From Actinomycetota bacterium (GTDB taxonomy: Bacteria; Actinomycetota; Acidimicrobiia; IMCC26256; JAGPDB01), in the NCBI GenBank assembly GCA_963169585.1, contig CAUJDU010000088.1, forward strand, positions 1-49,471: DNA of 49,471 nucleotides. Reading direction: 5' to 3'. Below the pieces are notes generated by a model. That model saw nothing but the letters and a program-made list of their open reading frames with translations, was not told where the DNA came from and searched no databases. Both the position numbers and the translations under genes were made by a program. This document shows, in pieces, positions 8,424 to 17,350 of this stretch. The stretch's first letter is position 1. Every line of letters begins with the position of its first letter.

Positions 8424-8432
8424 ACCTACATA

Positions 8433-9713
8433 CTAGAACTTTTTAAGCTTCAAGATATACATCGAATCATTTTCTTCGCTTCCTGCTAATAAATAGCCCC
8501 TACCCAGCTTCGATATCAAAGGAGAATCTAACTCTATTTCTTGTGCCAATAATTGTGGATACTCAACTTGAAGCCACTCATCAATTGCAATAGTTTCAGA
8601 TCTGGAAAAAGTACATACACTATAGACAAGCTCCCCTTGATCTTTTACGTATGGGATGATGCTCTGTAGGATTTGTTTCTGTAATACACTCAATTTCTGC
8701 ATATCTTCAAAAGATATATTGTGTCTCGCATCCGGTCGTCGCCTGAGCACCCCCAACCCAGAGCAAGGCGCGTCTACTAAAATTGAATCAAATTTCATTC
8801 CTCTGTCGATAGGCAATTTACAGGCATCCGCTGCAAAACAGAATATATTTTTTGCACCCACTCGCTCTTTTGTTTGAAGCAGTTTTTCTAAACGTCGAGG
8901 CGATATATCGCTAGAGAAAACATCATGTACCTTTCTCGAAATCATTACTGACTTTCCCCCAGGGGCACTGCACACATCAAGTACACGACTTTCACTATTC
9001 GCAGTTATGACACTTGCCACTAGTTGGCTTCCTTGATCTGCAACTATGTAGTCGCCTGATTTTATATATTCAGCATTTTTCAGATCACCGGTATTTGTTA
9101 ACAGACGCGATTCTTTCACAATTTCGCCGGAGCGAGATTGCTCTACCTGGATAGGATTAACTTTCACAGGAGCCAATGTCACCAAAGAGGCTTGATTAAA
9201 TGAATGCGAAACTTGTTCAGATAAGGAGCCAAAGACTTGTTGAGTTTCTTCTAAAATCCATTTTGGGATCGATAATTTAATATTGTCAGGTTCGTCTACA
9301 AAAAGCATTTCAGATTTATGTAGCTCTATGGCTTTACGAGATATGGCATTCACGAAACCTTTAAGTGAAAATGGGAGAACTTTTATAGTTTCGTTTAAAG
9401 CTGCATGCATATCAAAACCGTCAATAAGCTGACAAATAACCGAACGTAACCCTGCGCGTGCAATTTGGTCAATGCTCTTCAATTTGCGTGTCGATATCTT
9501 TTCTAGAGCATAATCAATCCTGATTTGTTGTCTCAAAGTTGAATACACAACTTTAGTTATCAATGCTTTATCTGAATCATTAAATTTGGACCTAGAAAGT
9601 CGTACAGGTAAAATTTCATTTGAATAAGAGCCCTGCTCACATAAAACAAGAATATCCACTATGGTTGCCCGTGTAGATTTGCCTACATTATGTATCTTTA
9701 GATTTTTAGACAT
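8433..9713 (-). CDS. rsmB: 16S rRNA m5C967-type methyltransferase RsmB
   Basis: This is a 426-residue two-domain enzyme. A NusB-like RNA-binding domain (about 10-140) is followed by a class I methyltransferase. The SAM loop is LDVCSAPGGKS (245-255), DAPCSGLG has C317, and YSVCTFS has the catalytic C367, as in the RsmB/NOP2 family. It modifies a cytosine in helix 31 of 16S rRNA in E. coli. It lies 5 nt after fmt, the ancient fmt-rsmB pairing. Confidence 0.95.
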   Translation of the reverse strand: MSKNLKIHNVGKSTRATIVDILVLCEQGSYSNEILPVRLSRSKFNDSDKALITKVVYSTLRQQIRIDYALEKISTRKLKSIDQIARAGLRSVICQLIDGFDMHAALNETIKVLPFSLKGFVNAISRKAIELHKSEMLFVDEPDNIKLSIPKWILEETQQVFGSLSEQVSHSFNQASLVTLAPVKVNPIQVEQSRSGEIVKESRLLTNTGDLKNAEYIKSGDYIVADQGSQLVASVITANSESRVLDVCSAPGGKSVMISRKVHDVFSSDISPRRLEKLLQTKERVGAKNIFCFAADACKLPIDRGMKFDSILVDAPCSGLGVLRRRPDARHNISFEDMQKLSVLQKQILQSIIPYVKDQGELVYSVCTFSRSETIAIDEWLQVEYPQLLAQEIELDSPLISKLGRGYLLAGSEENDSMYILKLKKF

Positions 9714-9718
9714 CTTCC

Positions 9719-10645
9719 CTAGTTATCAATCTTTATTGGGAAATTATCTACACCAACACCGTTAGCCCAAGCGCTGAACTTCATTGCTGCTTTTCCTGGA
9801 GCTTGTATCTCCTCGATAACCAATACTCCATCATTTAGCGTGATCTCTCCACGTTTAGTTATCATGCCAGGCTCAAGTGAATAATTACTTCCTTCTTTTG
9901 ACACAGATATTGATAGTACGCGCAACCGTTCATTATTAAAAAAGGTCCATGCACCTTTAACTAACGATCCAGCACGTACTTTTAAATCTAATTCATTAGT
10001 CGTAGATGTTGAATCAAAATAGAAATCATCAGGTCCCAACTTCTGCGCATAACTCGGCTCACCAACTTGTGGATATGGACTCTGACTGTCCAGATCGCCT
10101 AAAACCAAACCCAATAAATCAATTCCAATCGAATTTAGAGACTTAAATAACGATTCAGTATTCGTCTTAGCTCCAATGTCTACCTGTCTAGAAGCAAAAA
10201 CCTCTCCTGTATCTAGCCCTTCATCCATTTTCATAATAGATACGCCAGTAAGTTTTTCACCCTCCAATATTGCCCGCTCAACAGGAGCAGCTCCCCTATA
10301 TTTTGGCAATAAAGAATAATGCACATTTATACAACCAAACTTAAAATGTTCCAATATGTTAACTGGGAGAATCCTCCCATATGCAACCACTACCCCAACA
10401 TCAGCTTTCAATTTTAATACCGTATCACTAAGTTCTACTTTGTTCGTTGGTTCATAAACTGTGATTCCGGCGTCTAGCGCACGTTTTTTTACAGGAGTTG
10501 GTAAGAGTTTATTACCTCGACCACGGCGCTTATCGGGCTGAGTAATAACCGCAACTATCTCATGATTTGATTCAATTAAAGCATCCAAAATTTCCATCGC
10601 AGGATTTGGTGTTCCAAAATAGACAATCTTTACTGGGTAGCTCAT
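9719..10645 (-). CDS. fmt: Methionyl-tRNA formyltransferase
   Basis: This enzyme formylates the initiator Met-tRNA using 10-formyl-tetrahydrofolate. At 308 residues it has an N-terminal Rossmann domain starting VKIVYFGTP, catalytic N107 and H109 (INVHYSLLPKYRGAAP) and D145 (DEGLDTGEV). The C-terminal OB-like tRNA-binding domain (about 205-300) contains AGSLVKGAWTFF. Its stop is 9 nt from def on one side and 5 nt from rsmB on the other. Together with def it makes the start and removal pair for N-formyl-methionine. Confidence 0.97.
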   Translation of the reverse strand: MSYPVKIVYFGTPNPAMEILDALIESNHEIVAVITQPDKRRGRGNKLLPTPVKKRALDAGITVYEPTNKVELSDTVLKLKADVGVVVAYGRILPVNILEHFKFGCINVHYSLLPKYRGAAPVERAILEGEKLTGVSIMKMDEGLDTGEVFASRQVDIGAKTNTESLFKSLNSIGIDLLGLVLGDLDSQSPYPQVGEPSYAQKLGPDDFYFDSTSTTNELDLKVRAGSLVKGAWTFFNNERLRVLSISVSKEGSNYSLEPGMITKRGEITLNDGVLVIEEIQAPGKAAMKFSAWANGVGVDNFPIKIDN

Positions 10646-10654
10646 ATGTTCAAA

Positions 10655-11179
10655 TCAATCAAAAGGAGTAGAGCCTTTTTTGGCAATTTTTATTTTTCCT
10701 GATTCTTTAAGTTTATTAAACTCATTCCATTGTTCATCTTGTGCGCCCGCTTCTAAATGATCAAGCATAAGAATTCCATTCAAATGGTCAAGCTCATGCT
10801 GAAATAGTCTCGCCAATAGTTCGTCAGCCTCAATAATGATTTCATTCCCGTTAATATCAATACCTGTAACAGTTACTTTTTTGGGTCGTGTTAAATTTAG
10901 ATAAATACCAGGAATGGAAAGACACCCTTCTTCATAGTCCCAAGAACCTGAAGACTCTACCAACTTAGGATTAAACAAAACCTTAGGTTCTCCATCCTCA
11001 TCGTAAACAAAGAAATTCTTTTGAATTCCAACTTGGGTGGCAGCTAAACCAATCCCTGGAGCATCATACATTGCTTCAAGCATCGACTCACAGGTAGTTA
11101 TTAGTTTTCCGTCAATATCTTCAACGTCATCTGCGACAACTCTAAGAACTGGATCCCCTGCGATTCGAATAGTCTTCAT
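10655..11179 (-). CDS. def: Peptide deformylase
   Basis: This enzyme removes the formyl group from nascent proteins. The 174 residues hold the three family motifs: GIGLAATQVG (42-51), EEGCLSIPG (83-91, metal-binding C88-equivalent region) and HELDH (128-132, metal-binding histidines with catalytic Glu). A lysine-rich C-terminal tail follows. It starts with ATG at 11179, 4 nt after the orphan coiled-coil gene, and precedes fmt. Confidence 0.97.
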   Translation of the reverse strand: MKTIRIAGDPVLRVVADDVEDIDGKLITTCESMLEAMYDAPGIGLAATQVGIQKNFFVYDEDGEPKVLFNPKLVESSGSWDYEEGCLSIPGIYLNLTRPKKVTVTGIDINGNEIIIEADELLARLFQHELDHLNGILMLDHLEAGAQDEQWNEFNKLKESGKIKIAKKGSTPFD

Positions 11180-11183
11180 ATAT

Positions 11184-11504
11184 CTATTCTATTGGAGATT
11201 CGCTTAATTTGCGTAAAAGTTTTCTATGTAGCTTCGCTCCATGCGATAAAAGTCGGCCTTTTCGTACTTGACTAGTGATTTTTTCTAGTTGCAACAAACG
11301 GAAATAGATATCATCATAAAGTGTTGCATCCTCTAAGTATCTAAACGCCTGGCGAATATCTTCAAGCTCACCACGAATCTTTTGATATTCTTTCTCTAAT
11401 TTCTTTTCATTTTTACGGTAAGTCTTTAATTCTTTCTCAGAAACATTTGATCCTTGGTCTGAACCTGTTCCTTCTTCATAGCTTGATTTCTGGAGAGTAC
11501 CCAT
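11184..11504 (-). CDS. Small coiled-coil protein of unknown function
   Basis: I do not recognise this 106-residue protein. The first 20 residues are low complexity (Ser/Gly/Glu). Residues 22-75 are a strongly charged helix with heptad-like spacing (EKELKTYRKNEKKLEKEY, then a second Leu-rich segment). The C-terminal 30 residues are very basic (SHGAKLHRKLLRKL). It has no signal peptide and no membrane segment. It starts with ATG 9 nt after priA and ends 4 nt before def, so it belongs to the operon. A nucleic-acid or ribosome link would fit the charge, but that is inference. Confidence 0.6.
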   Translation of the reverse strand: MGTLQKSSYEEGTGSDQGSNVSEKELKTYRKNEKKLEKEYQKIRGELEDIRQAFRYLEDATLYDDIYFRLLQLEKITSQVRKGRLLSHGAKLHRKLLRKLSESPIE

Positions 11505-11513
11505 AGAAATATC

Positions 11514-13289
11514 CTAATCGTATCTATCTATATAGACGGAGCATTTATTTCGAGACATAAAATGACGTAAATCAGCGTTATATTTATCATAAAGATCTTC
11601 GTGGCTCTTTGCGCGTATCAATAAGGAACTTTGTATATCACCAGTTTCAACACCTACAATATTATCTTTATTAATTGATTCATATAACGTTTCGATGGCA
11701 TCACTGCTTGACAGTATTTTAGCTGTTGCAAAATATGGAGCCAGCTGCAATTGTTCCCTCAAAAGCAAATCCCTACGAGTATTTGAAACAAAATCACTTA
11801 AGAGGAGCTCTTGAATAATTTGGTTTTTAGGCACTCGGGTTGAAAGTATCACTGGCTTTGAAATATTTGATTTCTGTAGTGCCCTTACCGCTCGATTTAC
11901 GAGCACTAATGTTTGATTAAATGCACTTTGACTATTCCTAAAAAGTAAAGAATCAAAATCTATAAAAATATAGCTCCCTGTAGATTGAATTATCTTTCTG
12001 TCATGGAGAATCGCTTCCGTCCCAACAAATAAACATGGCTCTGTCAGATTATCTAAATCTGACCTTGTCTCTTTTCTCAATTCCTGGACCCGATAGTTTG
12101 GGAACATCTTTATGGATTCATTTATAATACTAGGTATACCCTTCCTTAGTTTTTTTAAAGCCGTACCTCTACATTCAAGACAAACTATAGCTCTACTAGT
12201 TTTACAGTTCTTACAGTAAAGTTCCTCGTTGATATCCGCTATCAGGCTAACGCTGTGGTTACATATTTCACATTGAGCAATAGTTTGACACGTTTGACAG
12301 CTAAGCAAGCTTGCTGCAGATTTATTATTTAAAATAATAGCGCTATTTAGATTGGCATGAATCGTCTGATGTATTGTTTCAACGATTTCTCTTGAAAATA
12401 TTCCCAATGCAGGATCAGCACTCGTTTTATCATCAAGAAATATATTTGGCCAAGTTTTTTGTTCAGCACGCTTATCTACAACTTCAAAATCCTTAGTATT
12501 TACTGATGGAACAGAACTAATAACTACTAATTCAATCGATCGACCTTCACAGATTTTACTTGCAACATCAACTGCATTCCAATATGGGCTCCGTTCTTCG
12601 TGTAACTGTTCATAAGAGTCATCGAGAATAATTATCGCTTTGCAATCACTCATTGGGGCAAACAAGGATTTACGCCCACCAAGAACAACACAATTCTTAA
12701 CTGTTGCATTCTTGAAAACAATAGATGTGACGTTTTCGTCCAATCCATAATTAACAACTTTCTTACCTAGGCTTTCTAACCACATGGAAAATCTAGATTG
12801 TTGTTCGGGGGTACATATCAAGGTAGAACCCGATTGAGCTAAGTGAGATTCAATAATCTCTCTCCTGTTTGCCCTTGGATCAACAAGGATAAGCTTTCTA
12901 GAATATTTTTCACCACATTCCAGTTCTTCGTGTCGTAAATCATTAACAATAGTTTTTGGTGAACTTGACCTTAAAAAGGTTACCGGAGACGATAGATAGT
13001 GCTGTGAAAGGCTTTCACACAAATCAATCATATGAGAAGGTGGACCATCACTTACATATTCAATAACATCTTTTAGCTTCTCGGGATCTAATGGTTTAGA
13101 GTTTTCATTAATCGAAGAAACTAAAGTCTCTTTAGTTTCACAAACCCAACCTTTTGTTCTTCGCCCATTAAAATTTATTCGGACAATAGAACCTACAACT
13201 ATTCTTTTGGGCTTTTTTGTAGCCTTAGACACTCGATACCAATAGGACTTCTCTACTTTTACGACGTCTGGAATTACTCTTACGAACAT
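11514..13289 (-). CDS. priA: PriA-like primosomal protein, helicase-defective
   Basis: PriA recognises stalled forks and reloads the replisome. This copy (591 residues against about 730 in E. coli) keeps the N-terminal 3'-DNA-binding domain (to about 105). It also has the zinc-binding region with eight cysteines (C331, C334, C340, C343, C359, C362, C370, C373). There is no Walker A (GxGKT), and the DEAH-equivalent is ILDDSYEQLH (221-230), so ATP-driven unwinding is unlikely. Loss of helicase motifs is known in actinobacterial PriA. It follows metK by 10 nt, as in mycobacteria. Confidence 0.85.
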   Translation of the reverse strand: MFVRVIPDVVKVEKSYWYRVSKATKKPKRIVVGSIVRINFNGRRTKGWVCETKETLVSSINENSKPLDPEKLKDVIEYVSDGPPSHMIDLCESLSQHYLSSPVTFLRSSSPKTIVNDLRHEELECGEKYSRKLILVDPRANRREIIESHLAQSGSTLICTPEQQSRFSMWLESLGKKVVNYGLDENVTSIVFKNATVKNCVVLGGRKSLFAPMSDCKAIIILDDSYEQLHEERSPYWNAVDVASKICEGRSIELVVISSVPSVNTKDFEVVDKRAEQKTWPNIFLDDKTSADPALGIFSREIVETIHQTIHANLNSAIILNNKSAASLLSCQTCQTIAQCEICNHSVSLIADINEELYCKNCKTSRAIVCLECRGTALKKLRKGIPSIINESIKMFPNYRVQELRKETRSDLDNLTEPCLFVGTEAILHDRKIIQSTGSYIFIDFDSLLFRNSQSAFNQTLVLVNRAVRALQKSNISKPVILSTRVPKNQIIQELLLSDFVSNTRRDLLLREQLQLAPYFATAKILSSSDAIETLYESINKDNIVGVETGDIQSSLLIRAKSHEDLYDKYNADLRHFMSRNKCSVYIDRYD

Positions 13290-13299
13290 CTATAGAAAA

Positions 13300-14487
13300 T
13301 TATGGTAAAGAAAAATAACGTTTCAGTTCATCAACATAATTATCTACATGTTCCCAAGTGAAGGACTCTTCATTCCTGCCAAAATGTCCATATGAGGCTG
13401 TCGGCCTAAACCGTGGCTCGAGGAGAGCAAAATTATTGATAATAGCTCCTGGGCGTAAATCAAAAATTTCGTTAACAGCTCTCTTAATTTGTTCTACATC
13501 AACCTTATTCGTATCAAAGGTTTGAATATTTAAACTAACCGGCTCTACAACACCAATTGCATATGCGACCTGAATTTCGCATTGTGAAGCTAGCCCTGCT
13601 TTAACAATACTTTTAGCAACAGCACGAGCAGCATATGCCCCACTTCGGTCAACTTTAGTTGCATCTTTACCAGAAAAAGCCCCTCCACCGTGACGTGCAT
13701 ATCCACCATAAGTGTCAACAATAATTTTTCTTCCGGTTAACCCTGTATCCGCACGTGGACCTCCAAGCACAAATGAACCAGAGGGATTAATCAAAAACTG
13801 GGTTTGATCTATTGACATACCTTCAGGTGCTGTAGGTTTTATTATTCTCTCTACAACATCATTTTTTAACTTGTCTAGTTCAATCCCTGGCTCGGTTTGT
13901 GTAGATACCACTATGGACGGTACAGATACAGGTTTACCATTTTCATAATCAATAGTAACTAATGATTTACCATCTGGGCGCAGGTAAGAAAGCTCGCCGG
14001 ATTTACGAGACAGTGCTAGTTCTTTCGTGATCCTATGAGCCCACCAAATCGGCATTGGCATAAAGTCAGGTGTTTCATCGCATGCATAACCAAACATTAA
14101 TCCTTGATCACCTGCACCAATTTTCTCAGGATCTAGATTAATAATCTCATTTTGATCTAAATAAGCTCTATCAGAAACTCCTTCAGCAATTTCGACAGAT
14201 TGCTCATCAATGGCAACCATAACACCACAAGCATTACCATCAAATCCAGATTCATCTTGATCATAACCCGCATCTTTAATAACTCTACGAGCAACCGAAG
14301 CAACATCTACATATGCACTAGTAGAAATTTCTCCTGCAACTACAACTAATCCAGTTGTCAACATAGTTTCACATGCAACTCGGCCATATGGATCTTGCTC
14401 GAGGATTGCATCTAATACGCTGTCACTTATTTGGTCAGCAAGCTTATCTGGATGCCCTTCTGTAACTGATTCTGATGAAAACAACAT
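13300..14487 (-). CDS. metK: S-adenosylmethionine synthetase
   Basis: This enzyme makes SAM from methionine and ATP. The 395 residues show the complete set of motifs: TEGHPDKLADQ (ATP and metal binding, H12), GAGDQGLMFGYA, FLINPSGSFVLGGP and the GGGAFSGKDATKVDRSGAY phosphate loop. The start is ATG at 14487, with AAGAAAAGAAGA upstream, 17 nt after coaBC. It supplies the cofactor for the methyltransferases encoded elsewhere in the window. Confidence 0.98.
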   Translation of the reverse strand: MLFSSESVTEGHPDKLADQISDSVLDAILEQDPYGRVACETMLTTGLVVVAGEISTSAYVDVASVARRVIKDAGYDQDESGFDGNACGVMVAIDEQSVEIAEGVSDRAYLDQNEIINLDPEKIGAGDQGLMFGYACDETPDFMPMPIWWAHRITKELALSRKSGELSYLRPDGKSLVTIDYENGKPVSVPSIVVSTQTEPGIELDKLKNDVVERIIKPTAPEGMSIDQTQFLINPSGSFVLGGPRADTGLTGRKIIVDTYGGYARHGGGAFSGKDATKVDRSGAYAARAVAKSIVKAGLASQCEIQVAYAIGVVEPVSLNIQTFDTNKVDVEQIKRAVNEIFDLRPGAIINNFALLEPRFRPTASYGHFGRNEESFTWEHVDNYVDELKRYFSLP

Positions 14488-14504
14488 ATCTATCTCTTCT
14501 TTTC

Positions 14505-15770
14505 TTAATTTCTTGAACGCTTTTTATCTATCATATCGATAATTTCGAAGGCTAAGACCTGTTTTGACTGTACGTCAAGTTTTACAGGCAATGTTTGATC
14601 TCGGTCAAATACCCATACTTCATTTGAATCGCTACCAAATTTCGATTCTACATTGGAAATATCATTTGCAATCAGCATATCTACATTTTTTGATTTAAAC
14701 TTTTGCGTTGCATTCTCGATCACATTTTCACTCTCAGCTGCAAAACCAACAACAAATGTTTGTTGGTTTTTCTTTGCAACCACAGCTTCTAAAATATCAA
14801 TGGTTGGGACTAAATCTATAGAACCAATTAAATCTTTTCGTTTAAGTTTCTGCGTTAAAACTTTGTCAGGCTTGAAATCTGAAACTGCAGCTGCCATGAC
14901 AACCACATTGGCTCTATCAAGATTTTCAATTACACAATCGTACATTTCGTCAGAAGTTTCAACGTCGTGCCTTTCGATTTCTTGATCACAGTCCAGCTCA
15001 GATGATGTTATTAAAATCACTTTATAGCCACATGCATTTGCCGCATTAGCAAGGGCATGGCCCATTTTTCCTGAGCTTCTATTTGCAATTACACGAACAG
15101 TGTCTATTGGCTCTCTTGTCCCGCCAGCGGTTATAAGAAATACAGGAGAATTCGTCATATTTTGTGTTTCAAATTTCACTTCTTCATCTATGTTATTAAC
15201 TGGAATAGCATCTTTTAGAGTTGTTAGTACTTCTTCTATTATTTTTTCCGCTTCACTCAACCTGCCGCGTCCGCTATCACCGCCAGCTAGTTCGCCTAAT
15301 TCAGGACCTATAATTTTTGCACCACTATTTTTTAGTTTGTCAATATTTTCTTGAGTTCTTAGATTATCGTACATTTCTTCATGCATTGCCGGCGCAATAA
15401 TTACTGGTGTTGACTGAGGAGTACATAGAAGAGTTGAAGACACAATATCGTCGGCTAAACCATTTGCTATCTTCGCAATAGTCGACGCAGTCGCAGGATA
15501 TACGATTACAAAATCAGAAGTCTTACCTAAGGTTGTGTGTGCTATTGCCCCTCGATTATCCCAAAGATCATCAAAAACAGGTTCACTTGCTAAAGCAGAA
15601 AAGGTAGCACTTCCCACAAAACGTTTTGTAGACGGCGTAATGGCGACAGAAACAAATGCGCCAAGTTTTCTCAACGTACGAACAAGATAGACGCTCTTAT
15701 ATGCTGAGATACTTGCTGAAACGCAAACTAGAACTTTAAAACCTTTCAGCGGCTGGTCAAGCTCACTCAT
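14505..15770 (-). CDS. coaBC: Bifunctional CoaBC (phosphopantothenoylcysteine synthase/decarboxylase)
   Basis: This flavoprotein performs two coenzyme A steps. The N-terminal CoaC domain (1-185) has the catalytic H78, PATASTIAKIANGLADD (92-108) and PAM at 127-129. The C-terminal CoaB domain (about 207-421) has TAGGTREPIDTVR and NRSSGKMGHALA. The ACGD motif of E. coli Dfp reads AGGD here (162-165), so the cysteine used in the last decarboxylase step is absent. Other actinobacterial sequences also appear to lack it. It follows rpoZ by 7 nt. Confidence 0.95.
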   Translation of the reverse strand: MSELDQPLKGFKVLVCVSASISAYKSVYLVRTLRKLGAFVSVAITPSTKRFVGSATFSALASEPVFDDLWDNRGAIAHTTLGKTSDFVIVYPATASTIAKIANGLADDIVSSTLLCTPQSTPVIIAPAMHEEMYDNLRTQENIDKLKNSGAKIIGPELGELAGGDSGRGRLSEAEKIIEEVLTTLKDAIPVNNIDEEVKFETQNMTNSPVFLITAGGTREPIDTVRVIANRSSGKMGHALANAANACGYKVILITSSELDCDQEIERHDVETSDEMYDCVIENLDRANVVVMAAAVSDFKPDKVLTQKLKRKDLIGSIDLVPTIDILEAVVAKKNQQTFVVGFAAESENVIENATQKFKSKNVDMLIANDISNVESKFGSDSNEVWVFDRDQTLPVKLDVQSKQVLAFEIIDMIDKKRSRN

Positions 15771-15777
15771 AGGATTT

Positions 15778-16128
15778 TTAAGCTATTGAAGGATCGGTTG
15801 GGTCTTGTTCCTCTTCAGCTGATGTCGATTGAACCGGAATCTCAATATCTATTTTTGCTTCTGCAAGCTCTTTGATATCTTCCTCTTCAATAGGCATAGC
15901 GATGATATCGCCATTGGAGATCTCTTCTAAAGCAATCGAAAGTGGTTTTCTAGAAACTGATGTAACTTGAGGAGGGACAATTCGACCCAAACCCTCACCA
16001 AGTTGGTTGTAATAATCGTTGATCTCACGAGCACGTTTTGCAGCCAAAGTCACCAATGTAAACTTCGATCCAGCATTCTCCAAAAGTGTTTCCATGCCAG
16101 GATCCATAAGTGATGTTTTCTTGTCCAT
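15778..16128 (-). CDS. rpoZ: RNA polymerase omega subunit
   Basis: Omega helps assemble and stabilise RNA polymerase. The protein has 116 residues. The conserved core is FTLVTLAAKRAREINDYYNQLGEG (about 23-46), followed by PLSIALEEISNGDI. The acidic C-terminal tail of about 35 residues is longer than in E. coli but usual for actinobacteria. It starts with ATG at 16128. The 83-nt gap from gmk contains a possible promoter. Confidence 0.95.
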   Translation of the reverse strand: MDKKTSLMDPGMETLLENAGSKFTLVTLAAKRAREINDYYNQLGEGLGRIVPPQVTSVSRKPLSIALEEISNGDIIAMPIEEEDIKELAEAKIDIEIPVQSTSAEEEQDPTDPSIA

Positions 16129-16157
16129 ATAATAAACCGCCTTTAACGAGATTGAAT

Positions 16158-16187
16158 ATTCTACACTTTTGAGTGAAAGTTTCCCAA
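16158..16187 (-). promoter_or_regulatory. Possible rpoZ-coaBC-metK promoter
   Basis: On the minus strand TTGGGA (16187-16182) and TAGAAT (16163-16158) are separated by 18 nt, a fair match to sigma-70 hexamers. They lie 30 nt upstream of the rpoZ ATG in the largest gap of this operon. The evidence is motif only. Confidence 0.35.
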
Positions 16188-16211
16188 CTTACCCCTAAAT
16201 AAGTAGGAATT

Positions 16212-16799
16212 CTAGCCTTTTGATATAAAATCTTTCACTATAGAAGTTAGCTCAGATAGAGCTCGTCCAAGATCATCATTGATGACCAATGCCGAAAAAT
16301 GTGGTACAACTTTCTCTTCTTTTGCAGCTGCAGTCAACCTTTTTTCGAGAATAGCTTCTGTCATTGTCGGATCCTCGCGCTCTAACAAACGCCGACGTTG
16401 GATTTCTTCACTTGGAGCTTTAACAAAAATCAAAAAGGCTTGTGGGTAAAGTTCTTTGATTTTCATTGCTCCTTGCACATCAACCTCTAATAGAACAGAT
16501 TTACCCGCATCTAAATTATCTTCTATAGGGGCTTTAGGTGTGCCTTTCCAATCTCCATAAACTTCAAAATATTCGAGCATGCCCCCGTTCATCGCTAATT
16601 CTAAAAAATCATCCTCATTTAAGAAAAAGTAATGTTCACCCTCATTCTCGTGTGGCCTAGCTGCACGAGTAGTTGCAGAAATACTCAGATAAAGTTCTGG
16701 CATTTTTTTCATTAGCTCAGATACCAATGTTCCTTTACCGACACCAGAAGGCCCGGCAATCACAATTAGCTTTCCTTTTTTTTGAATCTCAGATGTCAT
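16212..16799 (-). CDS. gmk: Guanylate kinase
   Basis: This enzyme phosphorylates GMP to GDP. The 195 residues carry the P-loop GPSGVGKGT (16-24), the GMP-binding segment SATTRAARPHENEGEHYFF, and the lid with RRRLLEREDP. The length is standard. It follows mihF by 46 nt and precedes rpoZ, the usual actinobacterial mihF-gmk-rpoZ order. Confidence 0.98.
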   Translation of the reverse strand: MTSEIQKKGKLIVIAGPSGVGKGTLVSELMKKMPELYLSISATTRAARPHENEGEHYFFLNEDDFLELAMNGGMLEYFEVYGDWKGTPKAPIEDNLDAGKSVLLEVDVQGAMKIKELYPQAFLIFVKAPSEEIQRRRLLEREDPTMTEAILEKRLTAAAKEEKVVPHFSALVINDDLGRALSELTSIVKDFISKG

Positions 16800-16845
16800 T
16801 AGTCCTAAATTTCCTTAAGTTTATTGGACGATTAATTTTGTTTGA

Positions 16846-17172
16846 TTAGGTCAACGACGACGAAAACTTAGCCAACAAGGCCGCTTTTTGTTTTGTACCT
16901 AATCCGCCAAGCCTACGTGATTCTGCGATTTCGAGTTCTTCCATTAGTCGTTTTGCTTTTACTTTACCGACACCAGGTAAAGATTCAATAACAGCAACAA
17001 CTTTTAATTTCGCCAAGATTGGATTTGCATCTGCTTCTTTGAATAAACCGGGGAGATCGAGTATCCCCATTTTCAAACGTTCTTTCACTTCAGCGCGAAC
17101 ACGACGTGCAATTGCAGCTTTTTCTAGAGCTGCAGCTCTCTGTTCTGGAGTTAGCTGTGGTGGTGTCGGCAT
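16846..17172 (-). CDS. mihF: Integration host factor, actinobacterial type
   Basis: This nucleoid-associated, DNA-binding protein is specific to actinobacteria and is not related to the alpha/beta IHF of proteobacteria. The 108 residues contain PQLTPEQRAAALEKAA, the basic helix RVRAEVKERLK, and a helix-two-turn-helix of the form ESLPGVGKVKAKRLMEELEI, the GVGK turn being typical for backbone phosphate contacts. The start is ATG at 17172 with AGAAAGGA 7 nt upstream. Its presence is the clearest taxonomic marker in the window. It precedes gmk, as in mycobacteria. Confidence 0.95.
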   Translation of the reverse strand: MPTPPQLTPEQRAAALEKAAIARRVRAEVKERLKMGILDLPGLFKEADANPILAKLKVVAVIESLPGVGKVKAKRLMEELEIAESRRLGGLGTKQKAALLAKFSSSLT

Positions 17173-17268
17173 TGATAGTCCTTTCTCGACTTTTGCATGT
17201 TTTATTTAAAACTGCTGGTCACTGACTATAGTCCTACCTGATGTGGGATTTTCGGATACTCTCATTTT

Positions 17269-17350
17269 AGGAGGCCTGGCCCGGCAAAAGGTATAAAAAC
17301 ATACATGCTTGTATGTTGCATTTTGTCCCTTTTGCCGGGCCAGGCCTCCT
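17269..17350. repeat. Palindromic element A, directly after the pyrF stop
   Basis: Two perfectly complementary 23-nt arms lie at 17269-17291 and 17328-17350, around a 36-nt loop. The arms contain CCTGGCCCGGCAAAAGG and its complement. Within the loop is a second 7-bp hairpin, ACATACA/TGTATGT (17299-17305 and 17310-17316). On the transcribed minus strand the element begins at the very next base after the pyrF TAA. No U-run follows, so it is not a classical terminator. The rest of the 178-nt gap (17173-17268) holds the mihF leader; I see no other element there. Confidence 0.9.

Noticed and set aside
17225-17253. Promoter for mihF around TATAGT
   Set aside because: The -10-like hexamer has no acceptable -35 at 16-18 nt.
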